From Paludibacteraceae bacterium (lineage in GTDB: Bacteria; Bacteroidota; Bacteroidia; Bacteroidales; Paludibacteraceae), in contig CAJOKE010000022.1 in NCBI GenBank assembly GCA_905235225.1, positions 1-33,292 on the forward strand: a stretch of 33,292 nt of DNA. Direction: 5' to 3'. Positions 16,010 through 24,331 of this stretch are shown here, piece by piece. Made by a program: the position numbers and the translations under genes. The notes beneath the pieces were generated by a model. It had not been told where the DNA came from. It searched no databases and saw only the letters and a program-made list of their open reading frames with translations. Numbering within the stretch: the first letter of the stretch is position 1; the number at the start of each line of letters is the position of its first letter.

Positions 16010-16015
16010 AAGGAG
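16010..16015 (+). promoter_or_regulatory. Strong Shine-Dalgarno sequence of rpmE
   Basis: AAGGAG lies 7 nt before the ATG at 16023, in the 18-base rplI-rpmE gap, so it is not constrained by coding. It matches the anti-Shine-Dalgarno core, which is unusual for this phylum. Confidence 0.75.
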
Positions 16016-16022
16016 AACAATT

Positions 16023-16277
16023 ATGCGTAATGGAATTCATCCTGATAACTACCGCGTTGTAGTTTTCAAAGACATGTCGGACGGCACTCAATTCTTCAGC
16101 CGTTCCACCGCAGCCACCAAAGACACCATCGAAATCGACGGCAAGCAATATCCGCTCATCAAGCTTGAAATTTCGAATACAAGCCACCCGTTCTATACCG
16201 GTAAATCGAAACTTGTCGATACAGCCGGTCGTGTGGATAAGTTCATGTCTCGCTACGGAGATCGTAAACGTAAGTAA
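16023..16277 (+). CDS. rpmE: Large ribosomal subunit protein bL31, type B (zinc-free)
   Basis: 84 residues. [35 protein letters not shown] and the conserved [18 protein letters not shown] with FMSRYG identify L31. The zinc-binding CxxC pairs of type A L31 are absent, so this is the type B form (often called rpmE2 or ykgM-like). In other bacteria type B L31 is the zinc-sparing paralogue, but many Bacteroidota carry only this form. It ends the rpsF operon and is followed by a strong terminator. It has one of the clearest Shine-Dalgarno sequences in the window. Confidence 0.95.
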   Translation: MRNGIHPDNYRVVVFKDMSDGTQFFSRSTAATKDTIEIDGKQYPLIKLEISNTSHPFYTGKSKLVDTAGRVDKFMSRYGDRKRK

Positions 16278-16288
16278 TAACCTTACTG

Positions 16289-16323
16289 ATAAGGGCGGAC
16301 TGATTATGTCCGCCCTTATTGTA
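16289..16323 (+). terminator. Intrinsic terminator of the rpsF operon
   Basis: A perfect 12-bp stem (ATAAGGGCGGAC with GTCCGCCCTTAT) has a 7-nt loop TGATTAT, followed by a short T/A tract. It ends 18 bases before the next ATG, leaving no room for a standard promoter between. Confidence 0.88.
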
Positions 16324-16340
16324 TAAAATTATAATCTATC

Positions 16341-17102
16341 ATGAAAAACTCAACACTTTGGCTTGCCTTGTGCAAGAACACTCTTATTTCATTAGCTCTT
16401 TTCGTTTGTTTGTTTGGATTACTCTGGATTGCGGAACTCATTTTCCCTGACGCAAACCTACTTAAATGGTCTGACCCAGCATGGTGTGTCGGCATTCCCG
16501 CTTCTGTAATCGGCGTTGCTTATATATTGACTATCAAAGACCCGCAAAATTATACCGGGTTTTATGCCGGAATAATTATGTCTGTTCTTTTGGGTGTCCA
16601 ATTCCTGTTGCAGGAACAATTCGACAGTACTTTCCTCTATTTCTGCGTTTTTATCCCTTTCCAAGTTAAGTCAATTATCAATTGGAGCAAACCGGCCGTC
16701 GATGATGCCAAACCCTTCAGCCCTGAGTTCTTGTCAACCAAAACAGTCGTTTTGACACGTTTGGTTTATTTTATCATAATCGGGTTTGATTATCTGTTGG
16801 CTACAGTTGTATTCCAACATAACGGATTATGGGATAATGTGGCTATCAAGCTGTTTAATGCCGTGCTGATTGCTTCTTCTATAATGGCTAACTTCTGGCT
16901 AATCTACCGCAAAAATGACGCTTGGATATACTGGATCCTATATAGTGTTGCAGGCATCGGCTTGTTTATTATATTGGGCAATATCTTCTCAATCGTCTTG
17001 TTCTCCTTCTTCCTTATCATTAACGCTATGGCAGGCATAGCTTGGTTCCGTGGAACTAAGCCGGAAGACCTTGGATGGATTAAACGCTACGTAGGATATT
17101 AA
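16341..17102 (+). CDS. PnuC-like nicotinamide riboside/vitamin transporter
   Basis: 253 residues with seven or eight predicted membrane helices across the whole length. The C-terminal half fits the PnuC family (NMN_transporter). A helix carrying SSIMANFWLIYRKNDAWIYW is followed by VAGIGLFIILGNIF and FFLIINAMAGIAWFRG, matching the family pattern of a polar 'LxxRKxxxxWxxW' turn between helices and a 'GxxxW' end. PnuC proteins import nicotinamide riboside or related vitamins by facilitated diffusion, usually with cytoplasmic trapping by a kinase that is not seen here. The gene lies just after the rpsF-operon terminator and has no visible promoter of its own, so terminator read-through may supply its message. 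It ends 7 bases before a convergent gene. Confidence 0.7.
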   Translation: MKNSTLWLALCKNTLISLALFVCLFGLLWIAELIFPDANLLKWSDPAWCVGIPASVIGVAYILTIKDPQNYTGFYAGIIMSVLLGVQFLLQEQFDSTFLYFCVFIPFQVKSIINWSKPAVDDAKPFSPEFLSTKTVVLTRLVYFIIIGFDYLLATVVFQHNGLWDNVAIKLFNAVLIASSIMANFWLIYRKNDAWIYWILYSVAGIGLFIILGNIFSIVLFSFFLIINAMAGIAWFRGTKPEDLGWIKRYVGY

Positions 17103-17109
17103 TGATCCT

Positions 17110-17478
17110 TTATTTGAACCCGAAGACAAAATATACTGCCAATATTAGGAAAAATGCTGCCACGACATGATTCCAACGCAGCTGCATATGAAATGCTACA
17201 ATCGAAAAGAGGATAAAAACGGTTAGTGTTATCACTTCTTGAAGAACCTTCAGTTGCATCAGACTGAACGGACCGCCGGTGCCGGAGAATCCAAGACGAT
17301 TCGCCGGTACTTGCAGACAGTACTCGAAAAAAGCTATGCCCCATGACAAGGCGATAACTGCTATTAGCGGCCATTTCTGAAACCACGTATATTCCGCTAA
17401 TTTGAGGTGGGCATACCAAGCTAAAGTCATGAATACATTTGAGGCAAGAAGAAGTACGATTGTATAAAATCCGTTCAT
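17110..17478 (-). CDS. DMT-type small membrane protein (DUF486)
   Basis: 122 residues with four predicted membrane helices: about 3-20, 34-51, 70-93 and 99-119. The pattern MNGFYTIVLLLASNVFMTLAWYAHLK, PLIAVIALSWGIAFFEYCLQVPANR and GGPFSLMQLKVLQEVITL is diagnostic of the DUF486 family of small drug/metabolite-type membrane proteins, whose function is not established. The start at 17478 is set by the conserved N-terminus. Its ATG overlaps the ttcA stop codon by 4 bases (ATGA), so it is the last gene of the minus-strand operon and is translationally coupled. Confidence 0.88.
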   Translation of the reverse strand: MNGFYTIVLLLASNVFMTLAWYAHLKLAEYTWFQKWPLIAVIALSWGIAFFEYCLQVPANRLGFSGTGGPFSLMQLKVLQEVITLTVFILFSIVAFHMQLRWNHVVAAFFLILAVYFVFGFK

Positions 17479-18230
17479 TTTGGTTGGGGTAAATAAGTGG
17501 GTTTGATATTTTCCATAGCAGCCCAAAGCGAGTAACGAACATCAGGATTCAGGCTGCTTAGTTGAGAAAGAATTTCTTTGGTTTTAGTGCGCGTTGATTC
17601 GTATTCGAACGGGCATAGTTTGACTTGTTTGCGGTATCCCGCCATTTGGGCGTACTGCTTGATGTCGCTTTCGTCAATCAGACAAAGGGGACGGATAATC
17701 TGCAGCGGCATTTTGTCGAGCTGCAATTTGGGCGGCATGGTTGATATATTCCCGCCGAAAACCATATTCATTAATAGAGTCTCGAGAATATCGTCCCGAT
17801 GATGCCCGAACGCAATTTTATTGCAACCAAGTTCCTTTGCAGTGTCAAATAACGCTTTTCGGCGATACCATGAACACAGAAAGCAGTGATTCTTGTTGCG
17901 ATGTTCCTTTGGTAACTCATCATATCGGGTGATTCTGTGTACAAATGTCACGCCTAAAGACTGACAAAATGTTTGCAGATATGCAGTGTCTGTCTCATAG
18001 CCGATGTTTTCGACCGAGACATATACTGCGGTTACTTGAATGGATGGTTTGAATATTTTTGCCTGATTACCAAGCAACTCGGTCAGTGCCAGAGAGTCCT
18101 TTCCGCCGCTAAGACCAATGAGTACGTGGTCACCGTCTGCAAGCAAACCGTATGTGACACATGCCATGTGAAACCGTTGTGACAAACGTTTGTATTGCCG
18201 GCTAAGGGCTATTTGCTCGGGTGTTTTCAT
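17475..18230 (-). CDS. ttcA: tRNA 2-thiocytidine biosynthesis protein TtcA-family
   Basis: 251 residues. A PP-loop ATPase motif SGGKDS (residues 41-46) adenylates the target cytidine, and Cys116 and Cys119 (CFLC) are the conserved pair that help hold the [4Fe-4S] cluster in TtcA. GHHRDDILETLLMNM and the C-terminal PFEYESTRTKTKEIL segment are also family features. TtcA inserts sulfur at cytidine 32 of certain tRNAs. The gene overlaps its neighbours on both sides by ATGA junctions (MATE upstream, DUF486 downstream). Related TilS-like enzymes are excluded by the CxxC motif and the lack of a C-terminal TilS domain. Confidence 0.88.
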   Translation of the reverse strand: MKTPEQIALSRQYKRLSQRFHMACVTYGLLADGDHVLIGLSGGKDSLALTELLGNQAKIFKPSIQVTAVYVSVENIGYETDTAYLQTFCQSLGVTFVHRITRYDELPKEHRNKNHCFLCSWYRRKALFDTAKELGCNKIAFGHHRDDILETLLMNMVFGGNISTMPPKLQLDKMPLQIIRPLCLIDESDIKQYAQMAGYRKQVKLCPFEYESTRTKTKEILSQLSSLNPDVRYSLWAAMENIKPTYLPQPK

Positions 18231-19573
18231 GCGATGCGGAAACGTTTTAGTTCAACAACCAACATTACAGCAGCTGTTATTGCCGCCAAAGTGTCGCTAA
18301 GCGGAAGAGACCACCATACGCCCATAATGGGTTTGTTAACGAATAATGTCGGCACATATATCGCCAAGGGAATCAAATATAGAACCTGACGTGTCAGGCT
18401 GAGGAAAATTGACTTGCCCGCCATCCCGATGGATGTAAAGAAGTTACCTGTAACCATTTGGAATCCGACGATTAACATGGAACAGCAGAGTATTCGCATC
18501 GGTAATATGGTGGCTTCAATCAGTTCATCTTCCGGCGTAAATAACCGAATCATTAGTTCCGGAAAACACTCGCCTAACAGGCTGACTGTACCCATGACCA
18601 CCGTTGCGCAGAAAGCGGTCAGCCGGAAAGCGCGTAACATCCTTCGGTACTGTTTGGCACCGTAATTGTATCCGACAATCGGTTGCATTCCCTGATTTAG
18701 TCCCATAACAATCATTGCAAAAACAAAAGTTAGACGGTTAATCACGCCATACGTTGCCAAAGCCATATCCCCTCCGTAGCGTTTGAGCTGGTTATTGATA
18801 ATAATGGCCACGAAGCAGTGGGCTATATTCATTAGAAATGGTGACAAACCGATAGTCAGTGACCTGACCGTGATGTCTTTTTGCAACCGCCATATGCCTT
18901 TGTGAAAATGTACAACCTCATTTGGGTCAAGGAAAATACGCAGTTGCCAAATAACGGCGATTGTCTGTGAAATGACTGTAGCCAAGGCTGCGCCGCGCAC
19001 TCCCATGTCAAAATAAAATATAAAAATCGGATCCAGCAACACATTGATCGTCACCGCAACAATCGTTGCAACCATGGACAATTTCGGGTGTCCCATGGAA
19101 CGAAGCATACTGTTCAGCCCAAAATAAATGTGTGTCAGTATATTACCAAACAGGATAATCTCCATGTATTCATGTGCATAGGTAATGGTGACATCACTTG
19201 CACCGAAAGCATATAGAATCGGGTTCAACCAAATCAGTCCCACCACCATTACAAGAGTGGACAGAATGACATTGAGAACAATGACATTCCCTAATATCTT
19301 ACCGGCAGACTCATAATCCTTTTCCCCCAACTTGATGGCAAGTAGTGTGCTTGCTCCGACCCCGACAAAACTGCCGAATGCGGCACAGATATCCATAAAC
19401 GGTTTGGCGACGGTTAGTCCGCTAAGTGCCGCACTACCACAGCCGTGACCGATAAAAACAGAGTCCACTAAGTTATACAGTGAACTTGCTGTCATAGCGA
19501 TTATGCCGGGAAGTGCGTATTTGACTAACAACCGGCGAACTGGTTCCGTGCCTAATTCGGTTGCTTTGATCAT
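18227..19573 (-). CDS. MATE family efflux transporter
   Basis: 448 residues and about 12 membrane helices, the usual MATE length. PVRRLLVKYALPGIIAM, SVFIGHGCGSAALSGLTVA and the mid-protein MGLNQGMQPIVGYNYGAK are hallmark MATE sequences. Members export cationic drugs or metabolites, or flip lipid-linked substrates, in exchange for Na+ or H+; the substrate here is unknown. The start ATG overlaps the mrp stop and the stop overlaps the ttcA start, each by 4 bases, in a tightly coupled operon. Its place among tRNA modification genes probably reflects operon packing rather than shared function. Confidence 0.93.
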   Translation of the reverse strand: MIKATELGTEPVRRLLVKYALPGIIAMTASSLYNLVDSVFIGHGCGSAALSGLTVAKPFMDICAAFGSFVGVGASTLLAIKLGEKDYESAGKILGNVIVLNVILSTLVMVVGLIWLNPILYAFGASDVTITYAHEYMEIILFGNILTHIYFGLNSMLRSMGHPKLSMVATIVAVTINVLLDPIFIFYFDMGVRGAALATVISQTIAVIWQLRIFLDPNEVVHFHKGIWRLQKDITVRSLTIGLSPFLMNIAHCFVAIIINNQLKRYGGDMALATYGVINRLTFVFAMIVMGLNQGMQPIVGYNYGAKQYRRMLRAFRLTAFCATVVMGTVSLLGECFPELMIRLFTPEDELIEATILPMRILCCSMLIVGFQMVTGNFFTSIGMAGKSIFLSLTRQVLYLIPLAIYVPTLFVNKPIMGVWWSLPLSDTLAAITAAVMLVVELKRFRIA

Positions 19574-20604
19574 AGTTGGGCGGCTATCCTGTCAAATATT
19601 TGTGCTGCAGGGTGTCCTGGCTGAAGTGAAATCGGTGTGCCGTTGTCGCCTGCTTCACGGACAGATTGTACTAACGGCACTTGACCAAGTAGCGGCACAT
19701 GAAGTTCTTCGGCAAGCCGTTTGCCACCGTCATGTCCGAATATAAAGTATTTGTTTTCCGGCAATTCGGCGGGCGTAAACCATGACATGTTTTCTACAAT
19801 GCCGAGAACAGGAACATTGATTTTTTCGTTTCGGAACATGTCCACTCCTTTTCGTGCATCCACTAATGCCACATCTTGTGGCGTAGTTACTACGATCGCG
19901 CCGGTCAGCTGCAAAGATGAAACCAAGGTGAGATGTATATCACTTGTCCCCGGGGGGAGATCAATGAGAAAATAATCCAATTCCCCCCAGTTGGCGTCGT
20001 CAATCAACTGCTTGACGGCGTTTGACGCCAGTCCGCCGCGCCAGACAACTGCATTCGACGGATCGACAAAGAATCCTATGCTCAGCATTTTGACGCCGTA
20101 CTGTTCTATCGGTTCTATCAGGTCGCGTCCGTTCACCTCAACAGATACAGGGCGGCAGTCCTCTGTACGGAACATCTTTGGCATGCTGGGACCGTGAATG
20201 TCCGCGTCCAGCAGACCGACTTTATTGCCGCGGTTTGCCAAGGCTACTGCCAAATTGGCTGCTATGGTTGACTTGCCGACACCGCCCTTTCCACTGTGAA
20301 TGGCTATAATATGCTTGGCATTCAGCGACCGCTCAGTTTTGGGAGCGGTTGTTTGTTGTTTGATGTATTTGGGATGTATGGTTACAGAGGCGTTCGGATC
20401 CGCATAAGTCTGTATCGCCACTTCAGCCGCTTTGATAACAGATTTCATGAATGGGTCATTGTCCTTTTCAAAAATCAGGGAAAAGGATACAGCTAATCCG
20501 CTAATTCGGATGTCGTCTTCTAACATTCCGGACTCAATCAAATCTTTGCCGGTTCCGGGATAGCGCACATGGCGCAGGGAGTCAATTATTTGTTGTGGAT
20601 ACAT
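19570..20604 (-). CDS. mrp: Mrp/ApbC-family iron-sulfur carrier ATPase
   Basis: 344 residues. An N-terminal MIP18/DUF59 domain (about 5-75) is followed by a deviant Walker A P-loop, GKGGVGKS (105-112), and the DADIHGPSMPKMF and LIDLPPGTSD motifs of the Mrp/NBP35 ATPases. These proteins carry or deliver [4Fe-4S] clusters to apoproteins. The C-terminal CxxC that bridges a cluster in the enterobacterial and eukaryotic proteins is absent; the corresponding segment is ENMSWFTPAELPENKYFIFG, the usual form in Bacteroidota. The start overlaps the trmB end by 23 bases. It may serve the many Fe-S proteins encoded at 27-32 kb, but that is conjecture. Confidence 0.93.
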   Translation of the reverse strand: MYPQQIIDSLRHVRYPGTGKDLIESGMLEDDIRISGLAVSFSLIFEKDNDPFMKSVIKAAEVAIQTYADPNASVTIHPKYIKQQTTAPKTERSLNAKHIIAIHSGKGGVGKSTIAANLAVALANRGNKVGLLDADIHGPSMPKMFRTEDCRPVSVEVNGRDLIEPIEQYGVKMLSIGFFVDPSNAVVWRGGLASNAVKQLIDDANWGELDYFLIDLPPGTSDIHLTLVSSLQLTGAIVVTTPQDVALVDARKGVDMFRNEKINVPVLGIVENMSWFTPAELPENKYFIFGHDGGKRLAEELHVPLLGQVPLVQSVREAGDNGTPISLQPGHPAAQIFDRIAAQL

Positions 20605-21349
20605 AATTTCTGCCGTATGAGCGATAATTGTCTTTTTCTATTTCAATATCAGGTTCGTTATAACAATCCTGATGCGGTAACTGCCAGCACAGATATTTGA
20701 TGGTCATTCCGCGTTCGAGCCACTGGTTTTCATAGTGTGTCCGCAAAGCCCGCGCTTCGTTATATAGCGGATTATTATCGTCCGAATACAAGTGATCCGT
20801 GTCCGCAAGTACGGTAAAATGGTTTATGCGGAGCAACTCTCGGGTATAGGTGTAAAGAAACGGACTGTCCGTCTTGAGGTGGATTTGTCCGCCATCACGC
20901 AGCAGGCGGCTATAGCGTTGCATAAACCATGAAGAAGTCAGTCGCTTGGTCGCCTTTTTCATTTGCGGGTCGCAGAATGTAATCCAAATCTCGTCCACTT
21001 CATTCGCCGCAAAGAATTGCTCCAATAACTCGATATTTGTGCGCAGAAAAGCTACATTTGCCAATCCTGCTTGCTCCGCTTGTTTGGCACCTGCCCACAT
21101 TCGCGCACCCTTAATGTCTATGCCGATAAAGTTCTTTTCGGGAAAACGTGCCGCAAGTCCGACTGTATATTCTCCGCGTCCGCAACCTAATTCCAATACA
21201 ATAGGGTGATCGTTGTGAAAATAATTTTCCCGCCACTTTCCCCGCATTTGTACGACTGGATTATCATCCTCAACCTCGCAGGCTGCACATTGAAAGACGT
21301 TGTGAAACGTCTTCATCTCTGTAAATTTTGCTAATTTATTCTTTGCCAT
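20582..21349 (-). CDS. trmB: tRNA (guanine-N7-)-methyltransferase TrmB
   Basis: 255 residues. The SAM-binding motif VLELGCGRGEYTVGLA and FIGIDIKGARMW mark a class I methyltransferase. IWITFCDPQMKKATKRLTS is the TrmB signature (the usual PDPxxKxRHxxRR, here with Cys in place of Pro). GGQIHLKTDSPFLYTYT follows, as in the family. The enzyme forms m7G46 in the variable loop of tRNAs. The gene overlaps gldH by 14 bases and mrp by 23 bases, so translation in this operon is tightly coupled. Confidence 0.95.
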   Translation of the reverse strand: MAKNKLAKFTEMKTFHNVFQCAACEVEDDNPVVQMRGKWRENYFHNDHPIVLELGCGRGEYTVGLAARFPEKNFIGIDIKGARMWAGAKQAEQAGLANVAFLRTNIELLEQFFAANEVDEIWITFCDPQMKKATKRLTSSWFMQRYSRLLRDGGQIHLKTDSPFLYTYTRELLRINHFTVLADTDHLYSDDNNPLYNEARALRTHYENQWLERGMTIKYLCWQLPHQDCYNEPDIEIEKDNYRSYGRNYVSTTNN

Positions 21350-21800
21350 CGTTTATTATTACTCCTACATCGTTGATTCCGCGCAGCCGCTCTTCACGCA
21401 TCCCTTGCTGAATCGTAAATACATATTTTCCCGTATCCGGAAACTGGTAATGCTGTGCAAATAAAACCGGCATTTCCACAAGCTTGACGCCGCCGTTACC
21501 GAGCCACCTGCCCCTGTCGTCCGCAAGGTAGAACTCCAGCGTGTCTCTCCACAGAATGTCACTGTCATTGCCAAGGGTGCAGAACAACCACATATTCTGA
21601 TACGGATAAGTTTCATTATGGCGTATGCAGAGTACTATATCGCAAGGCGAATTGTCGGAAACACGGAAATCGTAATGCAGTACCGAATCTGCATGCCAAC
21701 CGCATAGTGGAACAGATTGAAATTCGGAGTATCGCGTATGCGTACCGCACGCAGTCAACAGTATGCTACTGAGGATGATTAGCAGGTTTTTGGCGTTCAT
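21336..21800 (-). CDS. gldH: Gliding motility lipoprotein GldH
   Basis: 154 residues. The signal peptide ends in a lipobox (LLTAC, Cys17). The mature part has the GldH pattern CDIVLCIRHNETYPYQNMWLF, DTLEFYLADDRGRWLGNG and a QHYQFPDTGKYVFTIQQGMR end. In Flavobacterium, GldH is an outer-membrane-associated lipoprotein needed for gliding. It is widely kept in Bacteroidales that do not glide, so its general role is unclear. The ATG at 21800 puts the lipobox in the right place. The frame extends further upstream, but that part is inside ricT and unlike any leader. It overlaps ricT by 35 bases and trmB by 14. Confidence 0.88.
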   Translation of the reverse strand: MNAKNLLIILSSILLTACGTHTRYSEFQSVPLCGWHADSVLHYDFRVSDNSPCDIVLCIRHNETYPYQNMWLFCTLGNDSDILWRDTLEFYLADDRGRWLGNGGVKLVEMPVLFAQHYQFPDTGKYVFTIQQGMREERLRGINDVGVIINDGKE

Positions 21801-22737
21801 TGCGATTACGGTTAGGACGTTGGTTGTTTTTTTTCTTGCGACGGTCAAATCGGTTGAGGTCGCCTTCTCCGACAGCGTTCTGGAATCCCAAATCCGGTTC
21901 CGGCTCCTGTGTCGTAACTGGCGTGCCGATGACTTCTCCCCGTTGGAGAGCGTCTTCATATATTGGAACCTCATAATTCAGACAACATTTGAGTTTGGCA
22001 CATTGTCCTGCCAGTTTCTGAGGGTTGGGGGATAAGTGCTGCAGGCGCGCCGCACCTGTTCCTACCGATGAGAAGTTTGTCATCCATGTCGAACAGCATA
22101 ATTCCCGACCGCACGGTCCCGTGCCGCCGATTCGGCCTGCCTCCTGCCGCGCACCGATTTGTTTCATCTCAACACGGATACGGAACGTCTCGGCATATAC
22201 TTTTATCAACTGACGGAAGTCCACCCGCCCGTCTGCTATATAATAGAATATGGCTTTGGTACCGTCACCTTGATACTCTACATCGCCTATTTTCATGTCC
22301 AGACCGAGGGATTTGGCAAGCTGCCTTGCCTTAATCATCGTCTCTTGTTCGCGGGCATGGGCTACTGCTGCCCGTTCATGGTCTGCCTGTTCGGCAAGGC
22401 GGGTTACATTGCGTATTTCGTAGCGGTCAAGGTCTATGCGGTTTTTCTTCATTTGCAACGTAACCAAACGGCCTGTCAGCACGACTTCGCCTAAATCATA
22501 ACCCGGATTGGCTTCAACGATTACATAAACACCTTTTTCCAAAGGCAGGTGGTTCACGTTGTGGTAATAACCCTTGCGGGTGTTCTTGAATTGAATCTCG
22601 ACAAGGTCGTTTTCGTTGATATCTTGTGGCAGGTCTGCCAGCCAGTCTGTTACCGGCAGCATGTGTGCTGAATTGCGGCAACACGATTTCTGTGTAAACA
22701 CACAACTCTCGTTGTTCAATGTAAATCTATCATTCAT
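21766..22737 (-). CDS. ricT: PSP1-domain protein, RicT/YaaT family
   Basis: 323 residues. The PSP1 core (about 40-240) ends in two cysteine clusters, GPCGRELCCSTW and CAKLKCCLNYE, corresponding to the iron-sulfur ligands of the RicT/YaaT family. In Bacillus, RicT with RicA and RicF binds [4Fe-4S] clusters and assists RNase Y-dependent mRNA maturation; Bacteroidota lack obvious RicA/RicF, so the role here may differ. The C-terminal 55 residues are a basic Arg/Asn/Lys-rich disordered tail (RRKKKNNQRPNRNRN), suited to RNA binding. It is second in the operon, 42 bases after holB, and overlaps gldH by 35 bases. Confidence 0.9.
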   Translation of the reverse strand: MNDRFTLNNESCVFTQKSCCRNSAHMLPVTDWLADLPQDINENDLVEIQFKNTRKGYYHNVNHLPLEKGVYVIVEANPGYDLGEVVLTGRLVTLQMKKNRIDLDRYEIRNVTRLAEQADHERAAVAHAREQETMIKARQLAKSLGLDMKIGDVEYQGDGTKAIFYYIADGRVDFRQLIKVYAETFRIRVEMKQIGARQEAGRIGGTGPCGRELCCSTWMTNFSSVGTGAARLQHLSPNPQKLAGQCAKLKCCLNYEVPIYEDALQRGEVIGTPVTTQEPEPDLGFQNAVGEGDLNRFDRRKKKNNQRPNRNRNERQKPANHPQ

Positions 22738-22779
22738 ATATCTCTAATTTCATGTCTTTATTTCTTTTCACCAATCTAC

Positions 22780-23937
22780 CTACTTGAATAATACAATGAA
22801 CTGCAAACACAAGTCGAAAAAGATGATTTTGGCATTCCCGTTTTGACTGATTTGGTTTTCCGCTTTTTCTAATTCGTTCATCATCTGCTGTACATTCCGG
22901 TCATTGATAAACGGTGCAAATTTCTGCGAAAACGCACGCTCATCCGCAGTCTGATAGTTCATTTCCGGGTGCTGTAGGTTGAAAATGTAGTTCTCCCTGA
23001 TTTGGCGTTGGGCATACTGTAGAAACGCTTTTTGCCCCTCTCTGCCGACTTTGTTGTCCGATATGGCAATGCTCCATTCCCGAATATGCTGTAGCGCATC
23101 GGCTTTCTTCTGCCGGTCATTAATATGGGCGATTGTATAGGCGTCACGCATCAGTGCGATGAAATCGTTCAGATAACGCTTGTTCGTACTGCTTTCATCC
23201 GCCAACTTCAACGCTGCCAGATAACTGCCGCCTGCTATGTGTGCTATATCTTTTAACTGCATCGGATTGGCAGGACTGGTCTGCTTTGTCAGACCGGCGA
23301 CTATTTCGTCCTCACTCAATCCCGGAACGCGGATTTGCTGTACACGGCTCAATATGGTGGACAATAACAGTTCCGGGTGTTCGCTGACGAGTATGAATAC
23401 TGTTCCCGATGGCGGCTCTTCTAACAATTTAAGCAGTTTGTTTGCACACGTGGCATTCATCTTTTCCGCTTGCCAGATGATCATTACTTTATACCCGCCG
23501 CCGAACGCTTTCAAACTTAATTTGCGCACTATTTCGGAACTTTCCTTCTCGTAAATCACACCCTGCTTGCCTGCCACACCCAGTGCCGAATACCAGTCTT
23601 CAAGACCGAAATATTGTTTTGTAAGCATTAAGTCGCGGAAATTTCCGACAAAATCATCGCACACGTCACCACTGTCGCTCTTGACAATCGGGAAAGCAAA
23701 ATGCAGATCCGGATGCTGGAGTTTCTGATATTGCAGACAAGACGGACATATACCGCATGAATCGGTGGCGGTTCGCTGTGTACATGACAGATACTGCGCA
23801 TAAGCAACCGCTAATTGTAACTTGCCTACGCCCTCACGTCCAGTCAACAGCAAAGCATGTGCCACATGCCCTTCCGCAACGCTGCGGCGCAAGTCTGCTT
23901 TTATTCGTTCCTGACCGATAATCTCGCTAAATAACAT
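22780..23937 (-). CDS. holB: DNA polymerase III delta' subunit
   Basis: 385 residues. MLFSEIIGQERIKADLRRSV opens an AAA+ clamp-loader domain, with a P-loop-like TGREGVGKLQLA and a zinc module supplied by cysteines in CTQRTATDSCGICPSC. IWQAEKMNATCANKLLKLLEEPP is the delta' sensor region with the SRC motif altered to LSRVQQ. It is part of the sliding-clamp loader. I place the start at 23937 because the domain begins there; 39 codons of open frame upstream lie in the promoter and are Cys/Tyr-rich noise. It opens the operon holB-ricT-gldH-trmB-mrp-MATE-ttcA-DUF486, all on the minus strand, mostly overlapping. Confidence 0.92.
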   Translation of the reverse strand: MLFSEIIGQERIKADLRRSVAEGHVAHALLLTGREGVGKLQLAVAYAQYLSCTQRTATDSCGICPSCLQYQKLQHPDLHFAFPIVKSDSGDVCDDFVGNFRDLMLTKQYFGLEDWYSALGVAGKQGVIYEKESSEIVRKLSLKAFGGGYKVMIIWQAEKMNATCANKLLKLLEEPPSGTVFILVSEHPELLLSTILSRVQQIRVPGLSEDEIVAGLTKQTSPANPMQLKDIAHIAGGSYLAALKLADESSTNKRYLNDFIALMRDAYTIAHINDRQKKADALQHIREWSIAISDNKVGREGQKAFLQYAQRQIRENYIFNLQHPEMNYQTADERAFSQKFAPFINDRNVQQMMNELEKAENQISQNGNAKIIFFDLCLQFIVLFK

Positions 23938-23956
23938 TCCACAACAATATTTCGCG

Positions 23957-23987
23957 CAAAGGTACTGCAAAAATTGCATATATGCAA
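23957..23987 (-). promoter_or_regulatory. Promoter of the holB operon with 14-bp palindrome
   Basis: The minus strand has TTG (23985-23987), 20 nt, TACCTTTG (23957-23964). TTG is the left end of the perfect palindrome TTGCATATATGCAA (23974-23987), then TTTTTGCAG and the -7 element. The transcript should begin about 14 nt before the start codon. Confidence 0.78.
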
Positions 23988-24046
23988 AAAAAAGTACCGA
24001 AAATCCCTTGTATCGGGTGCAGACTGCATTTTTTGAACACAAAATC

Positions 24047-24077
24047 TTGTGCATCTCAAAAAAAAATGCTACCTTTG
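24047..24077 (+). promoter_or_regulatory. Promoter of the ytxH-to-tatC gene run
   Basis: TTG at 24047-24049, 20 nt, TACCTTTG at 24070-24077. The -33 TTG lies in a small inverted repeat, CACAA-AATC-TTGTG. It is the only promoter of this type I see for the nine genes up to 33059. Confidence 0.75.
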
Positions 24078-24106
24078 CGCCATAAACCGTTTAAACTGAT
24101 TGTATT

Positions 24107-24331
24107 ATGTCAAACAATTTATTCAAATCAACCTTATTGCTGGCTGCTGGTGCTTTGGTTGGCGCAGCCGCTGCTTTGTTGCTCAATCCCGACACAAGTG
24201 AAAAAGTCCGCGGGAAAGTCAAGGATTTCGCCGAAGAGGGTAAAAAACGCGCCCAAGATTTCTGCGAACAGGTAAAACAAGACATAGAAAATGCGCGTAA
24301 AAATGACGAAAACGCGCCTCAACAAGCATAA
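24107..24331 (+). CDS. YtxH-like small membrane-anchored protein
   Basis: 74 residues. A membrane helix with small residues (about 8-27; LLLAAGALVGAAAALLL) is followed by the NPDTSEKVRGKVKDFAEEGK amphipathic segment and an acidic/basic helix. This is the YtxH domain pattern, 'GxxxGxxxGLLxAPxSGxxTR' in other bacteria. YtxH-like proteins are linked to general stress in Bacillus; their biochemical role is unknown. It opens a long co-directional gene run and its TAA stop directly abuts the next ATG. Confidence 0.82.
   Translation: MSNNLFKSTLLLAAGALVGAAAALLLNPDTSEKVRGKVKDFAEEGKKRAQDFCEQVKQDIENARKNDENAPQQA

Noticed and set aside
17094..17110. AGGAT/ATCCT hairpin between the convergent pnuC-like and DUF486 genes as a terminator
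   Set aside because: The stem is only 5 bp and A/T-rich, with no proper T-run; the evidence is too weak to call it.
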